Assembly: GCF_008253865.1 (NCBI RefSeq)
Contig: NZ_CP042331.1
Span: 2,108,001-2,172,000, forward strand
Direction of reading: 5' to 3'
From: Bosea sp. F3-2
Lineage (GTDB): Bacteria; Pseudomonadota; Alphaproteobacteria; Rhizobiales; Beijerinckiaceae
DNA length: 64,000 nt
Positions 36,281-44,477 of the stretch are shown here, one piece after another (the stretch's first letter is position 1; every line of letters starts with the position of its first letter). Under the pieces are notes generated by a model. That model worked only from the letters and a program-made list of their open reading frames with translations, was not told the origin of the DNA and made no database searches. Made by a program: the position numbers and the translations under genes.

Positions 36281-37035
36281 ACCTCTCTCTCGCAGGCAAG
36301 ACCGCGCTCGTCACCGGCGCCGGCCGAGATGTCGGCAAGGCAATTGCCCTGGAACTCGCCGCACAGGGCGCTGCTGTCGCCATCAACTACCAGTCGAGCG
36401 CGGATGCCGCCGAGAAGGTCGCCGCGGAGATCGTCGCAGCCGGTGGCAGGGCGATCGCGTGCGGTGCGGACATTGCCGACTTCGCCGACACCAGGGCCAT
36501 GGTTGATCGCGTCGTGTCGGAGCTCGGCGGTATCGAGATCGTTGTGAACAATGCGGGCCTCGCCCAGCGCGCCCGCTTCCTGGAGACCACGCCCGAGCAG
36601 TGGAAGCGCCATATCGATGTCGGCCTGCTCGGCACCGTGAACACCTCGCAGGCAGCCTTGCCGCACATGGTCCAGGCCGGTAAGGGCGGCCGCATCATCT
36701 CGCTTGGCGGAGATTCTTCCCGTGTCGGCGAGGCCAACCTGTCGATGGCAGCCGCCTCGCGAGCCGGCACGATCGCGTTGATCAAGTCCCTCGCGCGCGA
36801 GTTCGGCCGCTACGACATCACCTGCAACGCGGTGACGTTGGGCATGATCCAATCCGCACATTCGGATCCGGCATGGCTGGCCGAGAACCTGCCCAAGATG
36901 GTCAAGAATTATCCACTGAAGCGGATCGGCCAGCCTGCGGATGTCGCGCCGATGGTGGCCTTCCTTGCCTCCGCCGACGCCGCCTGGATCACCGGTCAGA
37001 CCATCAGCATCAACGGCGGCTTCGCGATGCTCTGA
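36277..37035 (+). CDS. Short-chain dehydrogenase/reductase-like protein lacking the catalytic triad
   Basis: A 252-residue SDR of normal length. The nucleotide-binding LVTGAGRDVGKAIAL and VVNNAGLAQ are intact, as is the C-terminal ITGQTISINGGF. The active-site segment reads SLGGDSSRVGEANLSMAAASRAGTIAL. Against the usual Ser, Tyr and Lys it has Gly145, Ala158 and Arg162, so the classical triad is gone. The gene is undamaged and overlaps coxL, so it is kept by selection. It may bind a nucleotide or use another chemistry; calling it an oxidoreductase would be unsafe. Confidence 0.88.
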   Translation: MNLSLAGKTALVTGAGRDVGKAIALELAAQGAAVAINYQSSADAAEKVAAEIVAAGGRAIACGADIADFADTRAMVDRVVSELGGIEIVVNNAGLAQRARFLETTPEQWKRHIDVGLLGTVNTSQAALPHMVQAGKGGRIISLGGDSSRVGEANLSMAAASRAGTIALIKSLAREFGRYDITCNAVTLGMIQSAHSDPAWLAENLPKMVKNYPLKRIGQPADVAPMVAFLASADAAWITGQTISINGGFAML

Positions 37036-37076
37036 CGCATAGCCGCGTCGAAAGATAAGTCCTGGGGAGGACACCC

Positions 37077-38588
37077 ATGATCATCACCGATCTCATCGCT
37101 CCGATCGGCGAGTTGCTCGGCCGGCAGGCGTCGAAGCGCCCGCAGGCCCTGGCATTCCGCGACAAGGACCGTGCCGTGAGCTACGGCGAGCTGGCGGACC
37201 GCACAGCTAGCATCGCCAGCCATCTCCAGGCCAACGGCGTCGGCCCCGGCGATCGCGTCGCGATCCATCTTCCAAATTCGGTCGATTGGGTCGAAGCCTG
37301 TCTCGGCATCGTCCGCGCGGGTGCCGTCGCGGTTCCGATCAGCTTCGACGCCACGGTCGACGAGATCGCCTATCGCATCGACGATGCGCAATGCGTTGCC
37401 GTCTTCGCCCGCGAGCAAAAGCGCGACGTCCTGCGCCAAGCTTCCGGCAGCGTTGCGGTCATGGCCTTCGAGAACGGAAAGGGTGCGGCCGTCGTGGAGG
37501 ACGGAGCCGGCCCGGCACCGCTCGATCCGCTCGATATCGAGCGTCCGGCCTTCATCGTATACACGTCCGGCACGACCGGGCGGGCGAAGGGTGTCGTGCT
37601 CTCGCTGCAGAGCATGTTGTGGGTCACGGCCGCCTGCTGGGCCCCGGTCGCCGGTTTGAGCGCCGACGATTACGTATTGAACTCGCTACCGCTTTATCAC
37701 AGCTACGCGTTGAATCTCGCCGTGGTGAGCATCGTCGCCACGGGCGCCAGCGAATACCTGATGGAGAGCTTCTCCGCCTCCCGGCTCGCAGAGGTGCTAG
37801 CCCAGGAGCCCATCACGCTGCTACCGGGCGTCCCGACCGTCTTTCACTATATGCTGGAGCGCGCAAAGGAGGAAGGGCGCCGGACCCTGTCGAACGTGCG
37901 CATCTGTCTCTCGGCCGGCGCGGTGCTTCCCGGCCCACTCAATCAGGAGTTCGAGAACTGGTTCGGCGTCAAGCTGCTCGATGGCTACGGCATCACCGAG
38001 ACGTCGACGATGGTCACGATCAACGCTCCAAGCGGCGGCCGCTTCATGGGCTCCTGCGGCCTGCCCCTTTCCGGATTGGCCACTCGCATCGTCGATCTCG
38101 ACGACCGTGATGTCGCGCCTGGAGGCGAAGGCGAACTGATCGTGCGCGGCCCGAACGTCATGCTCGGCTACCACAACAATCCCGAGGCGACGGCTGCGGC
38201 CCTGCGCGACGGCTGGTACCGTACGGGCGATCTCGCACGAGCGGACCGCTTCGGCTTCCTCTCGATCACCGGAAGGCTGAAGGAGATCATCATCCGCGGT
38301 GGGCAGAACATTGCGCCCGTCGAGGTGGAGGAGGCAATTTTCGCCCATGAGAGCGTCCTCGACTGCGCGGTTGTCGGCATTCCACATGAGTTTCTGGGCG
38401 AGGTTCCAGTTGCCTTTGTGATCGCGCGTCAAGGCACGACCCTCGAGGAAACGCTGATCATCGAACATTGCCGCTCGCGCCTGTCGTCCTACAAGGTGCC
38501 GCATTCCGTGCATGTTGTTCCGGAAATCCCGCGCACCGGATCCGGCAAGGTCCAGCGCTTCAAGCTTCGGCAAATCCTCGAACGCTAG
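37077..38588 (+). CDS. Class I adenylate-forming acyl-CoA ligase
   Basis: A 503-residue AMP-dependent synthetase/ligase, preceded by GGGGAGGA. The P-loop is IVYTSGTTGRAKGVV, the A5 motif DGYGITETSTM, the hinge GWYRTGDLA with RLKEIIIRGGQN, and the catalytic lysine in PRTGSGKVQR near the C-terminus. It converts a carboxylic acid, ATP and CoA to acyl-CoA. It is the last gene of the molybdenum hydroxylase operon and ends just before a terminator. The acid is probably aromatic or branched, judged only from context. Confidence 0.92.
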   Translation: MIITDLIAPIGELLGRQASKRPQALAFRDKDRAVSYGELADRTASIASHLQANGVGPGDRVAIHLPNSVDWVEACLGIVRAGAVAVPISFDATVDEIAYRIDDAQCVAVFAREQKRDVLRQASGSVAVMAFENGKGAAVVEDGAGPAPLDPLDIERPAFIVYTSGTTGRAKGVVLSLQSMLWVTAACWAPVAGLSADDYVLNSLPLYHSYALNLAVVSIVATGASEYLMESFSASRLAEVLAQEPITLLPGVPTVFHYMLERAKEEGRRTLSNVRICLSAGAVLPGPLNQEFENWFGVKLLDGYGITETSTMVTINAPSGGRFMGSCGLPLSGLATRIVDLDDRDVAPGGEGELIVRGPNVMLGYHNNPEATAAALRDGWYRTGDLARADRFGFLSITGRLKEIIIRGGQNIAPVEVEEAIFAHESVLDCAVVGIPHEFLGEVPVAFVIARQGTTLEETLIIEHCRSRLSSYKVPHSVHVVPEIPRTGSGKVQRFKLRQILER

Positions 38589-38647
38589 ACCCCGTGCCGT
38601 CTCTCAAAGCGCCGCACCACGACCGCATGATCATAAGCCGTTCCAAA

Positions 38648-38676
38648 AAGAAGGCCTCGTTCAGCGAGGCCTTCTT
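38648..38676. terminator. Bidirectional intrinsic terminator between convergent genes
   Basis: AAGAAGGCCTCG (38648-38659), TTCAG loop, and its exact complement (38665-38676) form a perfect 12-bp stem. It lies between the acyl-CoA ligase gene (+) and the binding-protein gene (-), with A-rich and T-rich flanks suited to both directions. Confidence 0.85.
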
Positions 38677-38719
38677 CATTCGTTCCGTGACGATCTTCCC
38701 GACCCAGATGGCCGGGACT

Positions 38720-39922
38720 CTACTGGACGAGCGGGCAGCCACCTGCACTCAGCGGCCGGAACACCTCGTCTCCAGGGATTGTCGCGATAACCTTGGACTG
38801 ATCCCAGGGCCCTTTCGATTCGGCATGGGATTTGACCTGCATCAGATACATGTCATGGACCATCCGGCCGTCGACCCGGAGACGGCCCCCCTTCGCGAAG
38901 GCGTCGTTGACAGGTTCCTTCCGCATCGCTGCCATCGTTCCCGTAGCTTCATCGCTTCCGGTCGCTTCGATTGCCCTCAGATAGTGTCGAACAGCCGAAT
39001 AAGCCCCGACTTGAATCATGCTAGGCATCTTACCCATGCGGGCAATGTACGCTTTGGCGAAGGCTTGGCTCTCGGCATCACGATCGGCGAACCAACCATC
39101 GGGATAGACGAGCCCGTGGGCCGCACCCAGTCCCAATGCCTGGATGTCGGTCGGAAACATCAACAGGCTCGCCATCGTCTGCCCGCTTTGCGGCAGGCCG
39201 AACTCCTGCGCCTGCTTGATAGCCGTCGCGGTATCGGCCCCCGCATTGGCAAGCGCGACCACATTGGCCCGCGACGACTGCGCCTGCAGCAGGTAGGAAG
39301 AGAAGTCCGGAGTGTTGAGTGGGTGGCGCACAGCCCCCGAGACCTTGCCGCCATTCGCCTTCAGGACGGCAGAGAGATCTGCTTCGAGCGCATGTCCGAA
39401 CGCGTAGTCGACGGTTAGGAAATACCAGCTCGTTCCGAGCCGCTTGACGCCAGAAACCCCCATGACCTGCGAGAGCGCGTAAGTGTCGTAGGTCCACTGA
39501 GCCGTCGTCGGAGAACAGGCCGTCCCGGTCAGTTGCGCCGTGCCCCCTCCCGAAACGAGAAGGGCGCGGTTCTTGCGGCGGGTGATGTCCTGCACGGCGA
39601 GCGCCGCGGCGGAGTTCGGAACATCGACGATCGCGTCGACCTGCTCGACGTCGATCCATTTGTTGGCGATCGCCGCCGCGATGTCCGGCTTGTTCTGATG
39701 GTCGGCCGAGATCAGTTCGATCGGCCTGCCGGCGACCCGGCCGCCGACCTCGTCGATCGCCATCCGCACGGCCTCTACGGATCCCTTGCCCGTCGATTCG
39801 GCATAGGGGCCGGACATGTCGTTCAATACGCCGATCTTCACCTTCCCGTCGGAAATCTCCGCCTGCGCCATCACCGGCACCAGCAATGACCCGCACAGGA
39901 TTATGGTTCTCAAACCCATCAT
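38720..39922 (-). CDS. ABC transporter substrate-binding protein (LivK type), without own permease
   Basis: A 400-residue periplasmic binding protein. The signal peptide is MMGLRTIILCGSLLVPVMAQA. The mature part begins DGKVKIGVLNDMSGPYAESTG. It shares a layout with the protein at 42184, including the YDTYAL and DYAFGHALEAD segments and the ending FRPLSAGGCPLVQ. It follows a BKACE gene by 27 bases on the minus strand. No permease genes accompany it, so it probably serves the Liv importer at 43616-47094 with a different ligand range. Confidence 0.92.
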   Translation of the reverse strand: MMGLRTIILCGSLLVPVMAQAEISDGKVKIGVLNDMSGPYAESTGKGSVEAVRMAIDEVGGRVAGRPIELISADHQNKPDIAAAIANKWIDVEQVDAIVDVPNSAAALAVQDITRRKNRALLVSGGGTAQLTGTACSPTTAQWTYDTYALSQVMGVSGVKRLGTSWYFLTVDYAFGHALEADLSAVLKANGGKVSGAVRHPLNTPDFSSYLLQAQSSRANVVALANAGADTATAIKQAQEFGLPQSGQTMASLLMFPTDIQALGLGAAHGLVYPDGWFADRDAESQAFAKAYIARMGKMPSMIQVGAYSAVRHYLRAIEATGSDEATGTMAAMRKEPVNDAFAKGGRLRVDGRMVHDMYLMQVKSHAESKGPWDQSKVIATIPGDEVFRPLSAGGCPLVQ

Positions 39923-39949
39923 GATCGTCCCTCCCCGCTCGTTCTTTCC

Positions 39950-40882
39950 TTAGAATCCGACGTTGTTTCCGCCTTTGGTCTGCAGCATCGACCGCGCTTC
40001 CTCCGGGGAGGCGATCTCTAGGCTGAGTTCGTCCAGAATCCGTCTGATCTTGTTGACCTGCTCGGCGCTCGAGGTCGCGAGCTTGCCCTTGCCCGCATAG
40101 AGGCTGTCCTCCAGACCCACCCGGACATTGCCGCCGAGGATCGCGCTGAGCGTGACGAATGGCAGCTGGTGACGGCCGGCCGCGAGGACCGACAGGTAGT
40201 AGTCGGCCCCGAACAGGCGATCGGCGGTGGCCTTCATGTGCATGAGATTCTCGGGATCGGCCCCGACGCCGCCGAGAATGCCGAAAATGCACTGGATGAA
40301 GAACGGCGGCTTGACGACGCCCTTCTCGGCGAAATGGCTGAGCGTATAGAGATGGCTGACGTCGTAGCATTCGAACTCGAAACGCGTGCCCAGGTCTCCG
40401 AGCTCGGTCATGCCCCGCTCGATCTGCCTGAACGTGTTCGAAAGGATGAAGTCCGTCGTCGACTCCAGATAGGGACGTTCCCAGTCGAACTTGAACTCCT
40501 TGATCTTCGCCGCAGCGCCCGAGATGTTGAAGTTCATCGAGCCCATGTTCATGGAAGCGACTTCCGGCTGCGCCCACTTCGCTGCCGCGAGACGCTCGTC
40601 GAGCGTCATTCCCAGACCGCCGCCCGTGCTGATGTTGAGGATCGCCGCTGTCTGCTGCTTTATCCGCGGCAGGAATTGCTTGAAGATATCCGGCGACGGC
40701 GAAGGCTTGCCTGTTTCGGGATCACGCGCATGGAGATGGATCATCGCCGCTCCGGCCTCGGCCGCAGCGACCGCGTCCCTCGTGATCTCCTCGTGAGTGA
40801 CCGGAAGATAGGGGGACATGGTCGGCGTGTGGATGGATCCCGTTACCGCACACGTGATGATGATCTTGCTTGCTTTTTGCAT
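39950..40882 (-). CDS. BKACE (beta-keto acid cleavage enzyme, DUF849) family protein, second copy
   Basis: A 310-residue TIM-barrel enzyme. Diagnostic segments are IIITCAVTGS, the zinc ligands in MIHLHARDPETG (H49, H51) and the C-terminal LGGNVRVGLEDSLYAGKG. It is only distantly similar to the copy at 4922, so the two should act on different beta-keto acids. The predicted reaction gives acetoacetate and a new acyl-CoA. No CoA-transferase lies beside it; acetoacetate could be handled by the pair at 3539-4911. It is controlled by an HxlR-type promoter (40958) and is divergent from the regulator itself. Confidence 0.9.
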   Translation of the reverse strand: MQKASKIIITCAVTGSIHTPTMSPYLPVTHEEITRDAVAAAEAGAAMIHLHARDPETGKPSPSPDIFKQFLPRIKQQTAAILNISTGGGLGMTLDERLAAAKWAQPEVASMNMGSMNFNISGAAAKIKEFKFDWERPYLESTTDFILSNTFRQIERGMTELGDLGTRFEFECYDVSHLYTLSHFAEKGVVKPPFFIQCIFGILGGVGADPENLMHMKATADRLFGADYYLSVLAAGRHQLPFVTLSAILGGNVRVGLEDSLYAGKGKLATSSAEQVNKIRRILDELSLEIASPEEARSMLQTKGGNNVGF

Positions 40883-40957
40883 AGCCCCTCCCTGGTTCTC
40901 GGATCGCCGTGGCGCGGCGGCAGCTCCGCCCGAGCCGCTGAGCTCTCTTAGGCTCTT

Positions 40958-40999
40958 GTAACTTGCATTAATAGACTTACAGTAGATGATGTCAATGCA
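40958..40999 (-). promoter_or_regulatory. Promoter with HxlR-type 20-bp element, site 2
   Basis: On the minus strand TTGACA is followed after 16 bases by TATTAA, inside the element AGTCTATTAATGCAAGTTAC (complement of 40958-40977). It differs from site 1 at only two of its 20 bases. It drives the BKACE/binding-protein genes and lies in the gap shared with the tandem HxlR gene, so the regulator can control itself too. Confidence 0.72.
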
Positions 41000-41135
41000 C
41001 GCTGCACCAGCATCCGTTGGCTGGAGCAGAAACCTTGCGAGCCGGTGTCCGGCTCAAGCTCGGGATAGGCAATGGACCGTGTTAGGATTATGCGTGACGG
41101 CACCAACGTCCACGAAAGAACTGGTGAACTGATCC

Positions 41136-42170
41136 ATGCCGGGTTTTGCTGCCGGATTCGCGAAGAGCGTCAGCGACGGGAACGAAAGCGCATCTTCCCT
41201 TGCCAGTACACTTGAACGGAACTGCTCCGTGGGCCGCGCCATTGCGATCCTCTCGGATGCATGGGCGTTCCTCGTCATTCGCGAATGCCTGTTCGGCGCG
41301 CGACGGTTCGACGAATTCCAGACGCGGCTGAAAGTGCCGCGCCAGACCTTGACCGAGCGGCTCAAGCGGCTGACGGATCAGGGCATCCTCAAACGCCTCG
41401 CCTATCTCGATCGCCCTCCGCGCTATGAGTATCGCCTGACCCATATGGGGATCGATCTTTATCCCAGCATGATCGCGATGCTGCGCTTCGGCGACAAGTG
41501 GATCGATGGCGTGCCCAAAATGCCTGTGCGGCTGATCCACAAAACGTGTGGCTGCCACAGCGAGCCAATCGTGGCCTGCTCAGCCTGCGGCAACGAGCTG
41601 AAAGCCCGCGAGGTCAGCTATCGTGACGGTCCAGGTGCTGGTAGAAGTGCGCCCGTCGAATTCAGGCGGTCCCGCCGTTCCTCCGACAGCGAGCACTACA
41701 ATCGCGGCCGCCCTTCCTCAGTCTCCCGTACGCTGCAGATCATTGGCGATCGCTGGACGTTCAAGGTCTCCCGGGAAGCGTTTCTTGGCGCGCGCCGCTT
41801 TGACGAGTTCCAGGATCGGCTGAACATCGCGCCGAACATCCTGACTGATCGGCTCAACCGGCTGGTGGAGAAGGGCATCTTTGATCGGCGCCTCTATCAG
41901 CGCCTCCCCGACCGATTTGAGTATCGGCTCACAGAGATGGGGCTAGATCTCTATGGGCCATTCGTGGCCATCCTGGCCTGGGGTGATCGCTGGCTCTCAA
42001 ACCACGCACCGCCGATGATCCTCACCCACAAAACCTGCGGGCAAGACTTCACACCCCAGGTCGTCTGCGACAAATGCCGGCAACCCATCCATGCTTGGGA
42101 AATGGCCTACGAGCGCAACTACGACATGACCGAGGACGGTGAAGTCCGGATCAGGGAATACGATCCCTGA
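41136..42170 (+). CDS. Tandem HxlR-family regulator (two winged-helix domains in one chain)
   Basis: A 344-residue protein made of two HxlR units. Unit 1 (about 30-155) has NCSVGRAIAILSDAW, the recognition stretch RRFDEFQTRLKVPRQTLTERLKRL and EYRLTHMGIDLYP, then HKTCGCHSEPIVACSACGNEL. Unit 2 (about 194-320) repeats this with SSVSRTLQIIGDRW, RRFDEFQDRLNIAPNILTDRLNRL, EYRLTEMGLDLYG and HKTCGQDFTPQVVCDKC. Ordinary HxlR proteins are about 100-150 residues and dimeric, so this is a built-in dimer. The cysteines after each wing (138, 140, 148, 151; 301, 311, 314) could bind zinc. The entry cysteine C30 is Ser in unit 2. It sits amid three copies of a shared DNA element. Confidence 0.9.
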   Translation: MPGFAAGFAKSVSDGNESASSLASTLERNCSVGRAIAILSDAWAFLVIRECLFGARRFDEFQTRLKVPRQTLTERLKRLTDQGILKRLAYLDRPPRYEYRLTHMGIDLYPSMIAMLRFGDKWIDGVPKMPVRLIHKTCGCHSEPIVACSACGNELKAREVSYRDGPGAGRSAPVEFRRSRRSSDSEHYNRGRPSSVSRTLQIIGDRWTFKVSREAFLGARRFDEFQDRLNIAPNILTDRLNRLVEKGIFDRRLYQRLPDRFEYRLTEMGLDLYGPFVAILAWGDRWLSNHAPPMILTHKTCGQDFTPQVVCDKCRQPIHAWEMAYERNYDMTEDGEVRIREYDP

Positions 42171-42175
42171 TCCGG
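42146..42175. terminator. Bidirectional terminator-like hairpin between convergent genes
   Basis: CCGGATCAGGGA (42146-42157) and its exact complement (42164-42175) form a perfect 12-bp stem with a 6-base loop. It covers the stop codon of the tandem HxlR gene and faces the end of the binding-protein gene at 42184. There is no clear T-run. Confidence 0.65.
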
Positions 42176-42183
42176 GCGTCCGG

Positions 42184-43410
42184 TCACTTCTTGACGAGTG
42201 GGCAGGTGCTCTCGGATAGAGGACGGAAAGCCTCGTCCCGGGGGATGGTCTTGACCAGCTTGTAATAATCCCAGGGCGCTTTCGATTCCTTGGGCGACTT
42301 CACTTGGTAGACATACATGTCGTGGACGAAGCGACCGTCCTCCCGGATGAGGCCGTCCTTGGCGAAGAAATCGTTGACGGGCGTCGACTTCATCTTGGCC
42401 ATGACGGCCTTCGTATTGTCCGTCCCTGCGGCTTCGATGGCCTTCAGATAGTGCATGGTCGACGAGTAGTCCCCCGCATCGCCCATATGCGGCATCCGTC
42501 CCATCTTGTCATAGAACCGCTTCGACCAGGCCCGTGTCGCCTCGTCACGATCCCAATAGAAGGCGTCGGTGAGGATCATGCCCTGGGCCGTCTCAAGCCC
42601 CAGGGCATGGGTATCGGGCAGCCAGACAAGTAGGCCAGCGATCGTCTGGCCACCATCCGAGATGCCGTAGTCCTTGGCGGATTTCACCGCGTTCACGAAA
42701 ACGGTCCCGGACCCGGCGATGGCGACGACCTTAGCCTTGGAAGCCTGTGCCTGCAGCAGGAATGAGGAGTGGTCCATCGTATCGATCGGATAGCGCACCG
42801 ATCCGACGATATTGCCTTTGGCAGCCTTCACCGCCGCCGAGGTATCGGCTTCCAGCGCATGGCCGAAAGCGTAGTCGGCCGTCAGGAAGAACCAGCTCGT
42901 GCCGCCCTTCTCGATCAATGTCTGGCCCGTCCCTTTGGCGAGCGCGTATGTGTCGTAGGCATAATGGATGCTGTTGGGCGTGCAGGCATCCATCGTCAGG
43001 CGGGACGTGCCTGAGCCGTTCACGATCGCGATCTTGTCCTTCTCCTTGGCGATGGACACTACGGACAAGGCGATCGACGAGTTGATCAGGTTGGCGATCA
43101 TGTCGACTTTCTGGACGTCGAACCACTCCCGCGCCTTGGCGACCGCGACCTCGTTGCGGTTCTGGTGGTCGGCCACAACGACTTCGACCGGCTTGCCGAG
43201 CACCTTGCCGCCGAAATCCTCGACAGCCATGCGGACTGCGGCCACGGAGCCGGGACCGGCCTGATCGGAGAACTGGCCGGACATATCCGTCAGAACAGCG
43301 ATGCGGACGACATCGTCGGAGATTCCGGCGGATTGCGACCATGCGGCCGAGGCCGCCAACCCCGAAACCGCAGCCGTCAATGCCAGCGCGGCCAAGTGCT
43401 TTTTCATCAT
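42184..43410 (-). CDS. ABC transporter substrate-binding protein (LivK type)
   Basis: A 408-residue binding protein. The start MMKKHLAALALTAAVSGLAASAAWSQ is a normal signal peptide preceded by GGGAGGG; the open frame upstream is not part of it. The mature part begins DDVVRIAVLTDMSGQFSDQAGPGS. It is a clear paralogue of the protein at 38720 (shared VKSxxESKxPWD and a FRPLSESTCPLVKK tail). It is divergent from the Liv importer at 43616 and is its most likely partner. The shared gap contains HxlR-type site 3. Confidence 0.92.
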   Translation of the reverse strand: MMKKHLAALALTAAVSGLAASAAWSQSAGISDDVVRIAVLTDMSGQFSDQAGPGSVAAVRMAVEDFGGKVLGKPVEVVVADHQNRNEVAVAKAREWFDVQKVDMIANLINSSIALSVVSIAKEKDKIAIVNGSGTSRLTMDACTPNSIHYAYDTYALAKGTGQTLIEKGGTSWFFLTADYAFGHALEADTSAAVKAAKGNIVGSVRYPIDTMDHSSFLLQAQASKAKVVAIAGSGTVFVNAVKSAKDYGISDGGQTIAGLLVWLPDTHALGLETAQGMILTDAFYWDRDEATRAWSKRFYDKMGRMPHMGDAGDYSSTMHYLKAIEAAGTDNTKAVMAKMKSTPVNDFFAKDGLIREDGRFVHDMYVYQVKSPKESKAPWDYYKLVKTIPRDEAFRPLSESTCPLVKK

Positions 43411-43508
43411 GCTTCTACCCTCCCTCGAAGTTTCCCGCCGGCGACGCGTGGTCGCGTCCGGCAACGCCCGTTCGGGCCATTTCAGTCTGCCGGGTTCGCT
43501 GATCCCGA

Positions 43509-43528
43509 TTGACTTTCATAACTAGACT
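43509..43528 (-). promoter_or_regulatory. HxlR-type element, site 3 (divergent binding protein / Liv importer)
   Basis: TTGACTTTCATAACTAGACT (43509-43528) matches the consensus GTRACTTGCATTAWTAGACT of sites 1 and 2 at 16 of 20 positions. It lies about 98 bases from the binding-protein start and 88 bases from the livG start. It is the weakest of the three copies but is in the expected place. Confidence 0.55.
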
Positions 43529-43615
43529 AACTATTCCGGTATCAGTCAAGACGGATCGAAACGGGCCGTCGCAGATGCGAGCGAGACAACGCCCGCCGCT
43601 TAGGGAGAGGGTCAG

Positions 43616-44476
43616 ATGCCTGCTGTCGCGAGCTTGATGACGCATGCTGAAATGGGCGGAGCAGCACGCAGCGCCGTTGCTCGTGACGCGCGTCGTCTCA
43701 GCGCTGCAAGTGCAGATGCGCCGGTCCTTCAGGCGCGCGGCGTCACCAAGTCGTTCGGTGGCTTCGTCGCCGTCCAGGACCTCAATCTGGAAGTCGATCG
43801 TGGCGGCGTGCACGCCCTGATCGGCCCCAACGGCGCTGGCAAGACAACGGTCTTCAATCTGTTGACGCGCTTCATCCAGCCGACCGCTGGCCAGATCATC
43901 CTGATGGGTGAGGACATCACCAGCCTCGCACCGGAATTCGTGGCGCGTCGTGGCCTGGTTCGTTCCTTCCAGATCTCGGCGACTTTCGAGAAGCTGACGG
44001 TCTCGCAGAACATCCGGATCGCGCTGCAGCGGCCGCATGTGGACGCCTGGCGCTTTCTCGGGAACGGCGCCGCGCGCGGCAAGACCGATGCCCGCATCGC
44101 CGAGCTGCTGACGAGCTTCGACCTGACGCGCTACGCGAACTGGCGTGCCGGCGATCTGCCCTATGGCCGCAAGCGCGCGCTCGAACTGGCCGCGACCATG
44201 GCGACCGATCCGCAGGTCATGCTGCTCGATGAGCCGACGCAAGGCCTCGGCTTCGAGGATGTCGAGCGGGTTGCCGATCTCATCAAGGCGATTGGGACGA
44301 GCCGGACCGTATTGATGGTCGAGCACAATATGAGCCTGGTCTCCCGCATCGCCGACCGCATTACCGTCCTGCGCTCCGGCGCGATCATCGCCGATGGGGA
44401 CTACGCCACCGTCTCGCGCGATCCCCAGGTCATCGAGGCCTATCTCGGCTCCGGCCGGCGCAGGGCGAGGCACTGA
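43616..44476 (+). CDS. livG: Branched-chain amino acid-type ABC transporter ATP-binding protein (LivG)
   Basis: A 286-residue ATPase with an N-terminal extension of about 35 residues before APVLQARGVTKSFGG. Walker A is GPNGAGKTT, Walker B VMLLDEPTQGLGF, and the signature region LPYGRKRALELAATMA is a LivG-type variant. GGGAGAGGGTCAG precedes the ATG. It is the first gene of a four-gene importer operon that continues into an iron alcohol dehydrogenase. Its intact Walker A contrasts with the altered one in the LivF gene next to it. Confidence 0.92.
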   Translation: MPAVASLMTHAEMGGAARSAVARDARRLSAASADAPVLQARGVTKSFGGFVAVQDLNLEVDRGGVHALIGPNGAGKTTVFNLLTRFIQPTAGQIILMGEDITSLAPEFVARRGLVRSFQISATFEKLTVSQNIRIALQRPHVDAWRFLGNGAARGKTDARIAELLTSFDLTRYANWRAGDLPYGRKRALELAATMATDPQVMLLDEPTQGLGFEDVERVADLIKAIGTSRTVLMVEHNMSLVSRIADRITVLRSGAIIADGDYATVSRDPQVIEAYLGSGRRRARH

Positions 44477-44477
44477 T

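Noticed and set aside
39078..40577. A 499-codon minus-strand frame
   Set aside because: It overlaps the BKACE and binding-protein genes in another phase and is rich in Arg and Gly without any family pattern.
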